The position numbers were made by a program, and so were the translations under genes. The notes under the pieces are model-generated. The model had not been told where the DNA came from, did not search any database, and saw nothing but the letters and a program-made list of their open reading frames with translations. From positions 1 through 27,559 of the forward strand of contig CAJNOQ010001906.1 of the NCBI GenBank assembly GCA_905250885.1: 27,559 nt of DNA, given 5' to 3'. This DNA is from Didymodactylos carnosus. Taxonomy: Eukaryota > Rotifera > Eurotatoria > Philodinida > Philodinidae. Position 1 is the first letter of the stretch. Each line of letters begins with the position of its first letter. Below are positions 1-12,300 of this stretch, one piece after another.

Positions 1-556
1 GACGATTTACCGGTGCTCAACCGGCGAGAGCCGGGCCTATATCCGCATGAACCGGTGTGAACCACGTATAAAATAAAAACACACGCGGTTACCCGTGCGG
101 TTTAGCGGGTCTACATTCGTGTTTGGGTTGCAGTTCGTTTCGAAACTCGGTTGTATTTACGTGAACTCTGATCAAAGCAAAACGATCGAAACCTGAGGTT
201 TCTACAATTGGATAGATTAACCTTGACGTCGTCTTTTCATAAAAAGTAATTTCAAAATCATTTTCGATGATTTGAAGAGATTTTTGGAGGACCATTTCGT
301 TATTCGCACATTTGAGATGCAAATCTATTTGTTTTTTCATATGAACAAATAATCTAAGGTGTCCTATACAAAACTTTTAGCGCAAACTGTAAGACCAACC
401 TCATTTTGTAGAGTTCGTCGAGCTGAGTCTAGCTGCACAAACCACAGGTGTTGCGAGAAAAAAAGTTACTGGGCTTTTATTTAGTAAAAGTAGTTGAATT
501 TTGCCTTTTCCGAGCTATTTTCGCCCATCGTATGAAGCTCACAACAGGTCTCATCC
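1..556. other. Intergenic; CCGG-rich left edge
   Basis: No gene is supported here. The first 110 bases are unusually GC-rich for the window and repeat the words ACCGGT and CCGG (for example near 10, 20, 31 and 51), which could be the end of a mobile element cut by the window edge. An 83-codon open frame on the minus strand (340 down to 89) has no recognisable domain, and I do not call it a gene. Confidence 0.4.
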
Positions 557-1105
557 CACTTCAGAATTTACGCGGATGGTTTTGAATGAAAGAGCATTGC
601 AAATACTATATATGTAAAGAAAAAAAATTAGTCCATATAGGGGTTTTGAGATAAGAGATCTTGAAGATTCGAGTTTTCTAGAAAATTTTTAAATTTAAAC
701 TTTGTCCATAAAATTAGATAGGGCATTCAATTCTGAATAGAATGTGATGTTTTCCAAATTGTTACAACTGAGGATAAGTGAACTAGAGGCTTTACAAAAT
801 GTTCATACGTGAAATTCCTGTTTTCAGTTTCTAATCAGGTATTTTCGTATTTTTAATGCCAATTTTGGACGGTAGATCCTAGAAGTGTCCCAATATGTCA
901 TTTTGTTCAGAATCTAATGCCCTGTCCAACCATGTGATTAGAAATTTTTGTGGACAAAATTTAACTTTAAAAGGTTTTCTAGAAAACTCGGATCCTCAAG
1001 ATCTATTTTCTCAAAACCGGTATATGGGCTAGATTTTGTTTTCTTTGAATATATAGTATTTGTAATGCTCTTTTATTTGAACCATTCGCGTCAATTCTGA
1101 AGTGC
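557..1105. mobile_element. Foldback (imperfect palindrome) element, about 550 bp
   Basis: The left arm (about 557-750) and the right arm (about 893-1105) are reverse complements over about 200 bp with scattered mismatches. CACTTCAGAATT on the left matches AATTCTGAAGTG on the right, and GAGTTTTCTAGAAAA pairs with its complement in the other arm. About 140 bp of unpaired loop lies between them. There is no coding capacity. This is the shape of a non-autonomous foldback or MITE-type transposon. I could not define a target-site duplication. Confidence 0.75.
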
Positions 1106-2887
1106 GATTTTCACCAATAAATTAAGCGCAGCACGCGCTATCTTATCGCTGGCGCCGAGAGTCGATGTAATGATGGTATGCTTCATAAGGATTCACCCTA
1201 GACTCTAGTTCTTTTCGTTCCCAATATATTCCAAAAATATCGATGACTATTCTGTTTTGAAACAGATAGTAGGGAGAATGATATAAACTTCAAACATAGT
1301 GGACATTACTATTACAGAAATAGATATTCCTCATCTATGACTATGAAGAATATCGCATGTAGAATCCTTATTGTATCCAATAGGGCGCAAATGTAATATG
1401 GTAATTATCAGTACGACTGTACGTAATGAACATTATTTAAAAGTATCTTTATACCATTGAACAACATTTAGAAGCGGAAATCAAATTCATACCACACTTT
1501 AGAAGAAATCTTAATACTAAATATGCTTAAGTGTAATAGATAAATGCGAATCATCAGACGATCGATATAAACTTAATAATAATCTTGGTTTTGTCTCAAA
1601 GGAACAATTAGCTAATGCAGAATTATATTCTCGTTATAAACATCTTTCAAACTAGATTTATTTAAATTGTTATGATAATTGGTACTGAAACTAATTTGTA
1701 TCTGTCAGAAAGTGAACTTTGACTATTTGTTATTGGTATAAATCATCTGTCAATTGTAGCAGCAATCATTCTTTTTCAAGCGCATGCGACACATTAACTT
1801 TTATTTCTGCTGGCTATGACTCCAACTACTGTCGTTTATTTTTTGAATTTTGATCATAATTTCATCTTATATCGAATAACTGTGTTGTTGTTATTCTAAT
1901 TAACTTGTGGTTAGAAACATTGAAATCATCTGAAACATAGTGCGATACAAATGTATTGATAATGATTGTCGAGTAAGTCATTGAATAATAACTTATATAG
2001 TCAGAGCATTCAAAACTAATTGTCTTCTCCTTTATACTGTACACCCCTAAGGTAAAGAAGTACTTAGTTGTTATTTTTATTTTCTCTTCCATATGCTTGT
2101 TTTGATAATTTTCTTTTTCTCTCATTAATTTTTTTTTTCTCTTTTGTATCGAAATTCATTTGGGATTTGTATAATCACTAATATGAAGGAGTATGCGTGT
2201 GTTTCATTTTGACACGTGTGATAGATCTTTTAATGGATATGCATTGCTTTAAATGGATCACACTATGATAATTGTATTATATGTGTCCACAAATGACAAT
2301 TTAATATATTCAAATAAACAATAGACGCGTATATAAAAGTGAAAAGCGCTCATTTATGAACATACAACTAGTTCAAAGAACAATTATTTTAGTATTGTAT
2401 ATTCATGTTTTTCAAACCTACAATTTTTCGCTGGTTAATCATAATAATTGACGGGTTTTTTTTTTTGTCATCATATATCTCAATATACCAGTTCAAATCT
2501 TAATGAAGATGTTCATTTTGTATCTCACTTATTGCTACCATAAGAGTTCGAGAGCATTTTTTGACTAACATCAGACAAGTTGACTGTTACAAAAGTCATC
2601 CAGTTGAGGAAGTTTCCAAGTAAAATCGTCGTAAACCACAACAAATTTCTTTTTCGAGAGAAAGATCCTGTCTAACGAAAAATAGGATGGTAAAAAGTTT
2701 GTTTCAGAGACGGAGATTTTACTGCCAACTGCCTAAGCTCCGAACAATCGGTATAGAAAACTATAGTTGGTATCAATCCATGATCTATCATACTGCCAAA
2801 TAAATAGGAGAAAAGACATAAATATGCTAATCAATTCGACTGGACAATAAATAAAGATTGCAAGGAAATTCAGCTGGAGAAAAATAT
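1106..2887. other. Intergenic, AT-rich, no gene recognised
   Basis: The first 60 bases after the foldback are locally GC-rich (GCGCAGCACGCGC and GGCGCC near 1127-1155). The rest is AT-rich. A minus-strand open frame (2125 to 1862) and another (2981 to 2733) show no recognisable domain, and the second runs into the next palindrome. I see nothing else I can support. Confidence 0.4.
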
Positions 2888-3165
2888 GAAATTTATGCAG
2901 AGTCGTGGAAAAGTGCTTGTTCATATTCAGCACACTCGATAACCCAGAAGATTTTCTGTTTTTGGCAAGACGCATTGCCAAAAGTTTTGCAAAAAATTTT
3001 CAAACAAAATGATGAAAAAAATTTTCATAGGAAAATAATAATAGTTTTCAAAATTTTTCTTAAACTTTTGACGATATCCTTCGTCCAAAATAGAAAATCT
3101 TTTTTTTTTGATTAATCTACTGTGCTGAATACAAAAACCGACACTTTTCCGCGATTCTAAATGAA
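2888..3165. mobile_element. Foldback element, about 280 bp, almost no loop
   Basis: The whole segment folds on itself around about 3027. The outer arms share GTGGAAAAGTG on the left with CACTTTTCCGCG on the right, then ATTCAGCACA with TGTGCTGAAT, then AGATTTTCT with AGAAAATCT. The inner arms pair GCCAAAAGTTTT with AAACTTTTGACG down to the centre. Mismatches and small indels show that it is old. There is no convincing open frame. It is a MITE or foldback by structure, and the terminal duplication was not found. Confidence 0.7.
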
Positions 3166-4634
3166 TTTTATTTTTTTTGTCGGCGATATGCTAAACGCTA
3201 CTAATTCCAGCATAGTACGACTCTTTGATTTAGACTCACGAAAAACCATATGTGTTAAGTCTGTAATAAACAATAGTAAAAAACATTATATAACAAACAA
3301 TAGACTAAAGTAAATATTCATTTATAATGGAAAAGATAAAACGTTCGTCAAAGTAGGTCATCTTAGAAAATCAAGAAAACTAAAATTTAGTCTTCGCAAA
3401 ACTCCTCTATTCACTATTAGAGCGAAAAATCGTACAAGTGATCACGATTCATTGGCGATTGTCAGCAAATCGCAGTCGATTAACATTTTACAGTAAAAAA
3501 ATTCGTCATGGGTAGCCAAATTTATTCATAAAATGTTCAACATCCAGAAGATAAATCTTTGAAGTATGAACAAAGTACTGGTCAGTCTCAAAGTTAATTA
3601 AACATTGTAAAGCCTCTTTTTTTTGTATGGTAAAACTAATACCATAGTTCTCACATTTTCTTGCTAATTTATCATTAAACAAACAAAAAGAAAAACGAAA
3701 ATATACATTTTAAGCTTATTTTCTCTTGTTGACGAAAATGGTGTAAAGCCTGATTGTATTCATAGGCGTTTTCAATACATCGTTAGTAAAATTGGATGAT
3801 TATATATATTGACATTTACATAGAGCAGAATGTTCAGTAAAAGAAAAGAAGAAGAAAAAACGAGAGAACGAAAAAATATATATATATTTTATTTTTCAAA
3901 GAAGGAAATCTGTGTCTACTATATGTACGTATGATGATGTTATCGCAAATACATTAAGTAGAACACTTGAAAGTAGAAGAGCTTATTTATAGGTATGTAC
4001 ATTTTTTTTTTTTTTTCGATTTTCAAGATCACGAAATTTATTTAGTTTAGTATGTTGAGATCAAGACGATATTTTTAATAATCGGTCACTTGAATTCAAG
4101 CGGAAAGAAAAAGGAAATTTTTGAAGTGAACCAATAATGTACACATTCATTAAGCCAGTTTTGGATAAGAAAAAAAATAAATGGAAAAATACGACTGATT
4201 TATGAAGTATGATACGACTAAAATGAAAAGAAAAAAGAACGAATATTCCATGAGTTGACGAAAATTTTCTCTACTGAATATTTCAAATTCATAAAAAAAC
4301 AAATAATCATAGTATAATTCAAGTAATAATCTTATTTCTTCTACAGTTATATTCTTCGGATAGAAAATTATTATCCATTAGTTTATCCTTCGATATTTTC
4401 TTAATAGATTTTGCCATGAGGCTAATGGACACATATATTACATGTACATAGTAGTTTTTTTATATGTTTGTTCTGATAGAAAATTGATTGTGCTGTATCC
4501 ATGTTCAACATCAAATAGGTCTAAAATGATCTGCCCATTCATTTTATAGCATGTCATGTAATTTAGAATATAATTTAATCGAACATGCAAAATACACATT
4601 TATTTCATGCACCTTAATTAACTCTCTCTTTTTC

Positions 4635-4740
4635 ACTCTCTCTCTCTCTCGATTTAACGTATACACGGCTTCTGTTTTATTTCTCGAATAAAAAAAAAAA
4701 AAAAAAAAAAAACTGAACAAAAAAGTTTTTTTTTTTTTTT
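4635..4740. repeat. CT microsatellite followed by A23 and T15 runs
   Basis: A (CT)n run at 4635-4650 is followed by 23 consecutive A at 4690-4712 and 15 consecutive T at 4726-4740. The A and T runs are complementary across a 13-base gap and could form a hairpin. This is simple-sequence DNA, possibly a relic of paired retroelement tails. Confidence 0.8.
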
Positions 4741-6310
4741 CTATTTGATTTCATTATTTCTTTCTTCCTCTCTGCTTGTTTGTTTGTCAGGTCAAAAAGG
4801 CATATTGATATACGATGACTGTAAACTTCATCTTGTAGCTAGACTGATTATCATAAATCAGGATATGTTAGAATAATTATTACTATTTATTTTGAATAAT
4901 TAAGACCATAGTTTTTCATTTACTCATATCAATAGTGAATGTGAAATTTTTCCACACATTTTTCGTGTAGGTGAGAAGTGTAGTAATATAAATAAAATAA
5001 AAACAAAAAAAAATTTATTTTATATAGACTTTGATGGAACGTTGTTCAAATATCAATGTCTTTTTTTATATTATCTTGTCTGTTGATGTACAGTAGTATA
5101 ATTGAACGATCACCCGTAATCGATCATTTTTTCTCGTTTCTCTTTATTGATTAACCTATCAACAAATGATCTATTTAACGTGTAGACTAATTAGAGATGA
5201 ACAAGAATATGAATTTTCTTTTTTTTTGTACAGAAATCTGATCCAATATTTGAACGATATACCTTAGAGTTAATTTGCACACTTGAAAATCTAATTACTT
5301 ATAGTATAGGCTAAAAGAAGAAGAAGAAAAAAAAGTCAAAAAAACAAATAGTAAAATAAATATTTGCTGTTATTGATAGGTTTTAAGAGTAAATAATTTC
5401 GACAAAATAGATCACTATATACGAGAGGAAAAGAGAATTTTTTATTTATTTTCACACTTTCTAAACGTTAATCGTATCATTTACATATTTACTAGCAATC
5501 ACATTCTAGATTTATCGGTTATCTATAAAAAGATTATTATTTTAATCATTTTCAAAGATTATTTTATTTAAATATTAGTTGATAAAACATCTTGAGATAA
5601 AAAAATTTTTTCTTTTCTTTTCTTTTTTTTTAATGTTTAATAAAGACTTGTCTCATTGATTTACTACAAATTCTTTTCTTTTTTTCATTATCTGTCAGAT
5701 ATAAAAAACAAAAAAAAGGTAGGAGTAAAAATATATAATTCTGATTAATTATCAAATAGTCAACTGTGTTTCACTACACTTTATACATAGTTACGATGGA
5801 GAGATGAAACAAGACTGTTTGAGTTAAACAAATACTATTACTACTACTAGTTGTTGTTATTTTTACTGTTTTAATCAATCTGAATATAGACATTTCAGTA
5901 CATACACACACTTCTAAAAGAATGGAGAAGAAGAACAGAGAAAACGTATGAGTACATTCATATCTACACCCGCCCTAAAGCAATTTTGATTAACTTTAAT
6001 ATGAAACGCATGATGTTCAATAAGAGAAAAAAAAATTCTACTTTTCCTTCTTCCATTATCATTTACAAAAAAATAGAGTTTCTATCGTATTCAATTGAGC
6101 ATAGGAGGGCATTTTTTTCATTTCATTCAGCATCTGTTTCCGTTTGCGTGTGTTATTTTATTTTTGTTCCATTTAGAAAATGAATTGTTCAGAAGAAAAA
6201 CTTGATTATACCATGCTTCAATTAACTTCACTCAACTAATAATAACAGTTGAGGCAAAAGCTTATTTCCGTTCCCCTTCGTTCGTTCAACAGAAGTGGAG
6301 AGATAGTGAC

Positions 6311-6360
6311 AGAGAGAGAGAGAGAGAGAGAGACTGAGAGTACGAGAGAAAAAGAGAGTG
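6311..6360. repeat. AG microsatellite
   Basis: A pure (AG)n run covers 6311-6333, followed by an interrupted GAGAG-rich tail. The open frame that spans it is an artefact of the repeat, giving alternating Arg-Glu. Confidence 0.85.
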
Positions 6361-8260
6361 AGACTACTATTTATACTGAACAAAATGTAGCTAAGAAAGA
6401 AATACCCTTTTCTTTCACCTTTTGCGTTATGTCTACATTTGACTAATGAGTATATGATGATCCAAGGTAATCAGTCGATCATGTTCGATGATTTCTTTTT
6501 TGTGAATAATTCAATTAAGTTAATATGACAAATATAGATTATGGGAAGATGAAAATGAAAGAAAATAGTATTGTTCAATTCAATATATTGTAAATTTTAT
6601 TAGTTAGAGTATAGTAATGATGAGAAATGTATGTCGAGAAGTTGATTGATAAGAAAAATACTTTTCTATTCTAAAAGATAAGTTTGAATGATACTCACTT
6701 GTCTAGTACTAATTATACACGTACATGACATTGTAGCTTATAAAATCAATTCATTATGCATCATAATGCTAACTCGAAGATGAACTATTTGCACGATAAA
6801 TTACTCTTTTAACTAAAACAGACAGTCTCAATTTCACTATTATAATCTAATTATTTCTTCGTATCATGAATATTAGTTTGAAATATAAAAATTTGTATTT
6901 TGAACATAGCTGAATATTAATGTGATTATTCAATGATGAATTGTTATCTCAAAAACTTCCATTTATCAATCTATCGACGATAAAAAACCTTAACTTTCAT
7001 TATTCATCATGAAGGAATATGATTTCTGATGAACACTTTGAATCATTGCGTGCAGTTTGGCACTTTCTAGTAAAATCACTGTAAGTCAGTCAAAATTGAA
7101 CCAAAAAAACTTATTATTGCATCATTTTATATTATCAAAAGTGGCTTCAAGTAACACCTTACACATTTACCGCACTAGTAGAATTTTCTACTGTATTCTG
7201 TCATTTTAAAGGCATAAATTTGCTAAAAAATTTATCATCTAACACACTCGTAAAAGCACTGCGTCCTTGTACGTAATGCGAACACGTGTACGTCGTTTAG
7301 AGTAGAAAAAATAGATGCGATAAATTTTGATAGAGATAATAATAAAAAACATTCTTGAAATCTCTTCGATCAGTGTGAGCAAACTGTGTTGACTACAGTA
7401 CTCTGCATTCAGTTGAACAAATAACTGCAGTTAAGAGAAATTCTTTTCACTTGGAAGAAAAACAAATCGTGTGTGTTCCATACGTATTATCGATCTATAG
7501 GTTTGTTTTATATAATTCTACTTCAAAGAGAATGAGTATTGTTCTTTTTTTGCAGTTCTAACTAAACATTTATAGTAGTGCCTCATATTTTTAAAAAGTA
7601 CGATAAATGAGGAGGAGAAGAAAAAAAAGGAAAAAAAAATTCTGTATGTTTTTTATTCATCACATCTGATTCGTTGTTTCGACTATGCTCAAGAAAAGCT
7701 GATTTGCACAAAATAGAACAACGTAAAAATTCTTTTCCATCTCTAAGATAGAAAACAAAGTAGTCGTGCATATTTTGATGTAATAAAAAATTAGTAATAC
7801 AATTTCTTTTTTTTTTATCACTGTTTTTGTGGTGATTAATATTTGTTTTTATATAAATTTTTGATACATTGTATGACTGATCGTAGACTATACAGGTGAA
7901 AAAGGGAGAAAGACCAAAAAAATATGCAAAAAAATAGGTATGTAGTTAGTTAATGCTTAAATAGAATAGATTTTTAATGATGAGTGTCTCATGTAATAAT
8001 AAAAATATTTTACGATTGTCTTCACATGGAATTAACGAACACACGTGAATAAGAGATCTTAACTGTGTACGCGCGTTCTCACTTATTTATACACTAACTT
8101 CAAAGTATTAGCAGGTTTAAACAAGTGCTCAAAATCTATTTCTCAAGGATACCCCTCCCCTTTTTTTACGCTTTTCGTAAAAATGCTGTAAAATAAAAAA
8201 TAAAGGTCACTAAGACTTCATACTTTTAGAACTGACTAGAAACTGAATGGAGCACTTTTT

Positions 8261-9010
8261 CGTTTTTATTTCAAGTTTTTAACTATTGCTGTTCACCAGT
8301 TTTCCAGAAAACTAGGTTTTTTATTGGACCACATTACGACCCCCCTTAAATTTCATCCGATCGAGTTAAAAACTTTACCAGAGACACTCAAGGTCATAGC
8401 GCGGAGATAGATTTTTGAAAATATTTTTAAGACCTTTCCTGATCGAGTTATAGGAAAAATACTGGAAAACATCTCAAAAACCAAGTTTTTCAGTTTTAGA
8501 ATCCCTATAACTCGGTAAAGAAAGGTCTAAAATAAAATTCAAATAAATCTCCCTCTGCGATATCACCTAGAGTATCTCTGATAAATTTTTTAACTCGATC
8601 GAATGAAATTTAAGGGAGGTCATAATCTGACACAATGAAGCCCGGTAGCAAAAAAATAATTTTCGAGAAAAACACATTTTTTACGCAGATCACTTTTTTC
8701 AGGGCATTTGCCGCGATGTTTAAATCTCCACGAAAGCCTATCGAAAAATTCGAGAAAACGTCTCATTGTGAAGAAAACACTTTCTTCAATCAGACTATGT
8801 GTAAGGAAAGTTTTGAATTTACAGAAAAGGGGAGAAAAGTTTATGAAACTAAAAAATTGAGGTTTTTTAGGCTTTGAAGGAAAAACTTCAAAAATGGGTA
8901 ACTTTTTAAAGAAAGGTCGTGAAATTCTGGGAGTGGTCTCGTTTTGTAGCCCATACTTTCCTCTACATTAGGCTATGCTCAGCCCAAAATCAGAAATTTT
9001 TTCAAAAAGG
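8261..9010 (+). mobile_element. Dispersed 750-bp repeat, copy A, with a palindromic core
   Basis: This copy is collinear with 13754-14505 across its whole length. Shared landmarks are CGTTTTTATTTCAAG at the left, CCTTTCCTGATCGAGTTAT in the core, and ACATTAGGCTATGCTCAG near the right end. Inside it, about 8321-8640 is an imperfect palindrome with an axis near 8480. CCTATAACTCGG in the right half complements CGAGTTATAGG in the left half. An 80-codon open frame at 8635-8877 lies in the right part, but the other copy breaks the frame, so I do not call a protein. Terminal repeats and target duplications were not resolved. Confidence 0.85.
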
Positions 9011-9314
9011 ATCTGAAACAAGATCGAGATAAATTAAAGAAAATAATATTTTTTTCTAAAAGTTTCTTATACTACCATATGATCCAGAAAAATATGCCGA
9101 TCTATATCTAAAAGAATAAAATAACTAGGATAATAGAATTATGTCGGTTTATTATCAAAAAACCAATAGTTATTATCTATTAGAACTAATTTAGAATGGC
9201 ATTTGAATTGAATTTAAGTACTACTAAAAAGTGAGTCTATGAAACGTCTAAAAATACAATATTCTTTATCATTATTAGTAGATAATGTGAAATATTTAAT
9301 TATAAATATTAATT
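9011..9314. other. Short upstream region of the TIR-NHL gene
   Basis: These 300 AT-rich bases between the repeat and the start codon must hold the promoter and 5' UTR of the next gene. I see no clear TATA box or initiator that I would single out. Confidence 0.35.
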
Positions 9315-12300
9315 ATGTCAGCTGCACATGGTAAACATGTGATGCTTAGTTATCACTGGGATAATAAAGACGTTGTATCGAAAATTTATAAATTCTTAAA
9401 AGCTCGAAATATTCCTGTATGGATGGATATTCATGGTGGAATTAGCTTTAATTTATTTCAAAGGTAATAATTAAAATGATATTCTCATGTATATTATATG
9501 ACATATATATATTTCATTTTAGTATGGCCGACGGTGTTGAAAATGCTGCTGTCGTATGTTGTTTTATGACACCAAAATATCAAAATTCACGAAATTGTCA
9601 AAAAGAGCTATTATATGCTGAAAGACGACATGTATCTATTATACCATGTAGAATGTGTAGAGAATGGGAACCATCGACGTGGTTGGGTAAGTAAATTACT
9701 TTTTATATACAAAAAAAGAGTTCGCTATACAGTTCTCCAAACACTTTTAAAAATAGAAGAATTTTTTATTTTATAATCAAATTAATGTTTAGTCATCAAG
9801 ATTTACCTTTCTATTTTATAATCGAAAAGTGGATATCAAATAAGGTGCTATATCAGCATTTAAGGATTAACTTTCCTCTTCTCTTTCAGATTATAAGTAG
9901 TGTTCTCAACGTTCACTCCTTTTATATTCATATAGAACAGCAGATATTATGTAAATACAACAATATTGTATATGTTTTTTTCTGTAGTCGATGCTAATTG
10001 CTGGTTAAAGTGTGATTCATTTTGTCGAAAGCAAATTTTGAATTCATATAGAAGGATATAACCTTGCCAAGAGACAAAATATCGTCTTGCTTTATTTTTA
10101 TATAGAACGAAACAAATATTATAAAATATCAGCAGAAGTTTCGTCTTATATGCTCGTATTAACCTATTGTAAAATTTAAGAAGAATAGATAAATCTATTT
10201 GTACAATAACAAATAAACTTTAATAATTTTATACGAAAGTTGCCTTATTTTTGTATACTAATAGATTTTACATTTAATATCTTTGTTCTAGGTTTGGTAA
10301 CTGCTGGATTGGTATGGATTGACTTTCGTGATACAAGTGAAATAAATATTGATTTGAAAATTGATAAATTAATTGATCAATTAAGAGTTGTTGCTGGTGA
10401 TAAACTCCAGTGCTTTTCAGGTTCATAGAAACGTTGCTTATGTGATAAACACAACATGTTTAGCCTTTTGCTAAAACTGTTTTGTTATAAAATTTATTCA
10501 TCTTATTTTTATGTAGTTTTTATTTAGATAGTGAATCAGTACCAAATACTCCACAGACAGAAAGTATATTACCATTATTGTATCGTCCAATTCGTAATCA
10601 AGTAGAGCATCGTCAAGAAAGTGGTGACAGTCCAACGACTCTTCTCTATCCATCATTACCGGATAAACTGAACATTTCTGTAGAAGTACCCTTAATAATT
10701 AATGAAAATAATAATAATGAAAATCGTCATTATTCTACCTTAACTACAACTGATTCTGGTATTCTCTCCCGTATGTCATCGTCCGAATCAAATGGTACAT
10801 TCGATTCTGTATCTACAACTAGTATTCGTTCATCTATTTCATCCGAACAGCCTATATCACCAAAACGTTTTGCATCATCCACATCGGCGAATGGAGATGT
10901 TATTGTTCGTCAGAGACAAGAACAAAATATATTCAATGGTGGTTCAGGCGCTGCCGTTCATCATTTACCTCTTTCAGCAAGAGCACTACCGCCTCCACCA
11001 GTACCACCACGACCTACATCGAAAAAATTACTAACACGAAATAAAACTAGTCTGTTACGTGAATGTTCATCAGCCAAAGAAAATATTGTGCCGTCTTCGT
11101 CGATGTTAATCGAACCGTCACATAATAATGAACATAATGTTGTGCAATCGAATAACATCACTAATACTGATCACTATCGACAGAATGAAACTAATTTTCA
11201 ACATTATCGATATGCTCAGGTGAATGAACACGATGATAATAGTAGTAAAAACATTGATGTAAAAATGAGAACAAAATTGAACAAACTTGACGATGGTGTG
11301 AATAGAAAACCTAATCCTTCGGTCAATGGTGTACCGTTGCCGTTTACAGCACTTTATGAGTCGATATCCGAACCAAAACCCAATCTGTATGAAGTACCAT
11401 TACAAAATCAAGAAAACAGATATTCATCGGTAAGATAGTAAGACTAATTCTTACATCCCTTTTCATGTGATTAAGTAAACGAGTCATAATAAGAACTTGT
11501 AGTCTTTGAATCAACCGTAAATAATCTCTTTAACTAGCATTAAATAGAGCATGTTCTAAGCTGTTTTACATATTCTATAGAATATAAAGTATAAACTTCT
11601 TGACTATCATCTTGGAGATTTTACACTCAATACTTTTTTATTTTTAGGACCATCTCGAATGTTCCGTAGTTAAGAAACTTTCATCACCGAATGATTCCGC
11701 TAAACGACATGGAATAACAATAGACTATTCAAAATTTCGTCGTCCACCAAAAATAATTGGGGATAATGATAATGTCCAATTTTGTTGTCCATCTGGTGTA
11801 GCTGTATCAAAAACGGGTCTGATATACGTATGCGATCATCAAGGACAATGTGTTAAGGTGATACCCCTACTGGGTTCAAGTCAATGTCAATTAATTAAAA
11901 ATTTTATTCGTCCAAAAGGCATACATGTCGATCAATTAGGACGTGTTTTATTAACGGAACAAAATCGACTACTTATATTAGACAGCGAATTAAACATATT
12001 AAGAGTAGTTGGTGATCACGGGTCGTCTCAAGGAGAGTTCAATGTACCTTGGGGTAAGTAATTATGATGATATTGGAAACGCATGATCTTTATTTCGTTA
12101 ATCCATTAGGAAAAATTGCAACAGAAAAATAATATCAGAAAGAGATAGATACAGAATAATTATGTTTTAAATCATCACCATTCACAGTTGACTTATTGTA
12201 TCGAAAATGTTTGCTAAAAATAAGCCTTTTTTATTATTTGTTCGCAGGTGTTACAACTGATCATCAATCAAATATTTATGTTTGTGATCAAATGAACAAT

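Larger units (their letters stand above)
3166..8260. other. 5.1-kb gene-poor AT-rich tract with simple repeats
   Basis: I found no exon chain, domain or RNA gene on either strand. Homopolymer A and T runs, TA runs (about 3875-3890) and CT, GA and AAGAAG tracts dominate. Short open frames of 60 to 65 codons (5986-6183, 6249-6446, and 7771 to 7583 on the minus strand) have low-complexity translations. Palindromic E-box-like ACACGTG words occur near 7282 and 8042. The tract could hold UTRs or introns of genes outside the window, but nothing in the sequence shows it. Confidence 0.4.

Noticed and set aside
89..340. 83-codon minus-strand open frame
   Set aside because: It has no recognisable domain, no supporting neighbour and no splice partner, and may be chance or part of a truncated element.
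6249..6446. Open frame rich in alternating Arg-Glu
   Set aside because: It is produced by the AG microsatellite and is not a protein.
7276..8050. Palindromic ACACGTG E-box-like words near 2213, 7282 and 8042
   Set aside because: Three six-base words in 6 kb is close to chance and none sits by a gene start.
8635..8877. 80-codon open frame in the dispersed repeat
   Set aside because: The homologous stretch in the other copy (about 14124-14360) is interrupted, so there is no sign of coding constraint.
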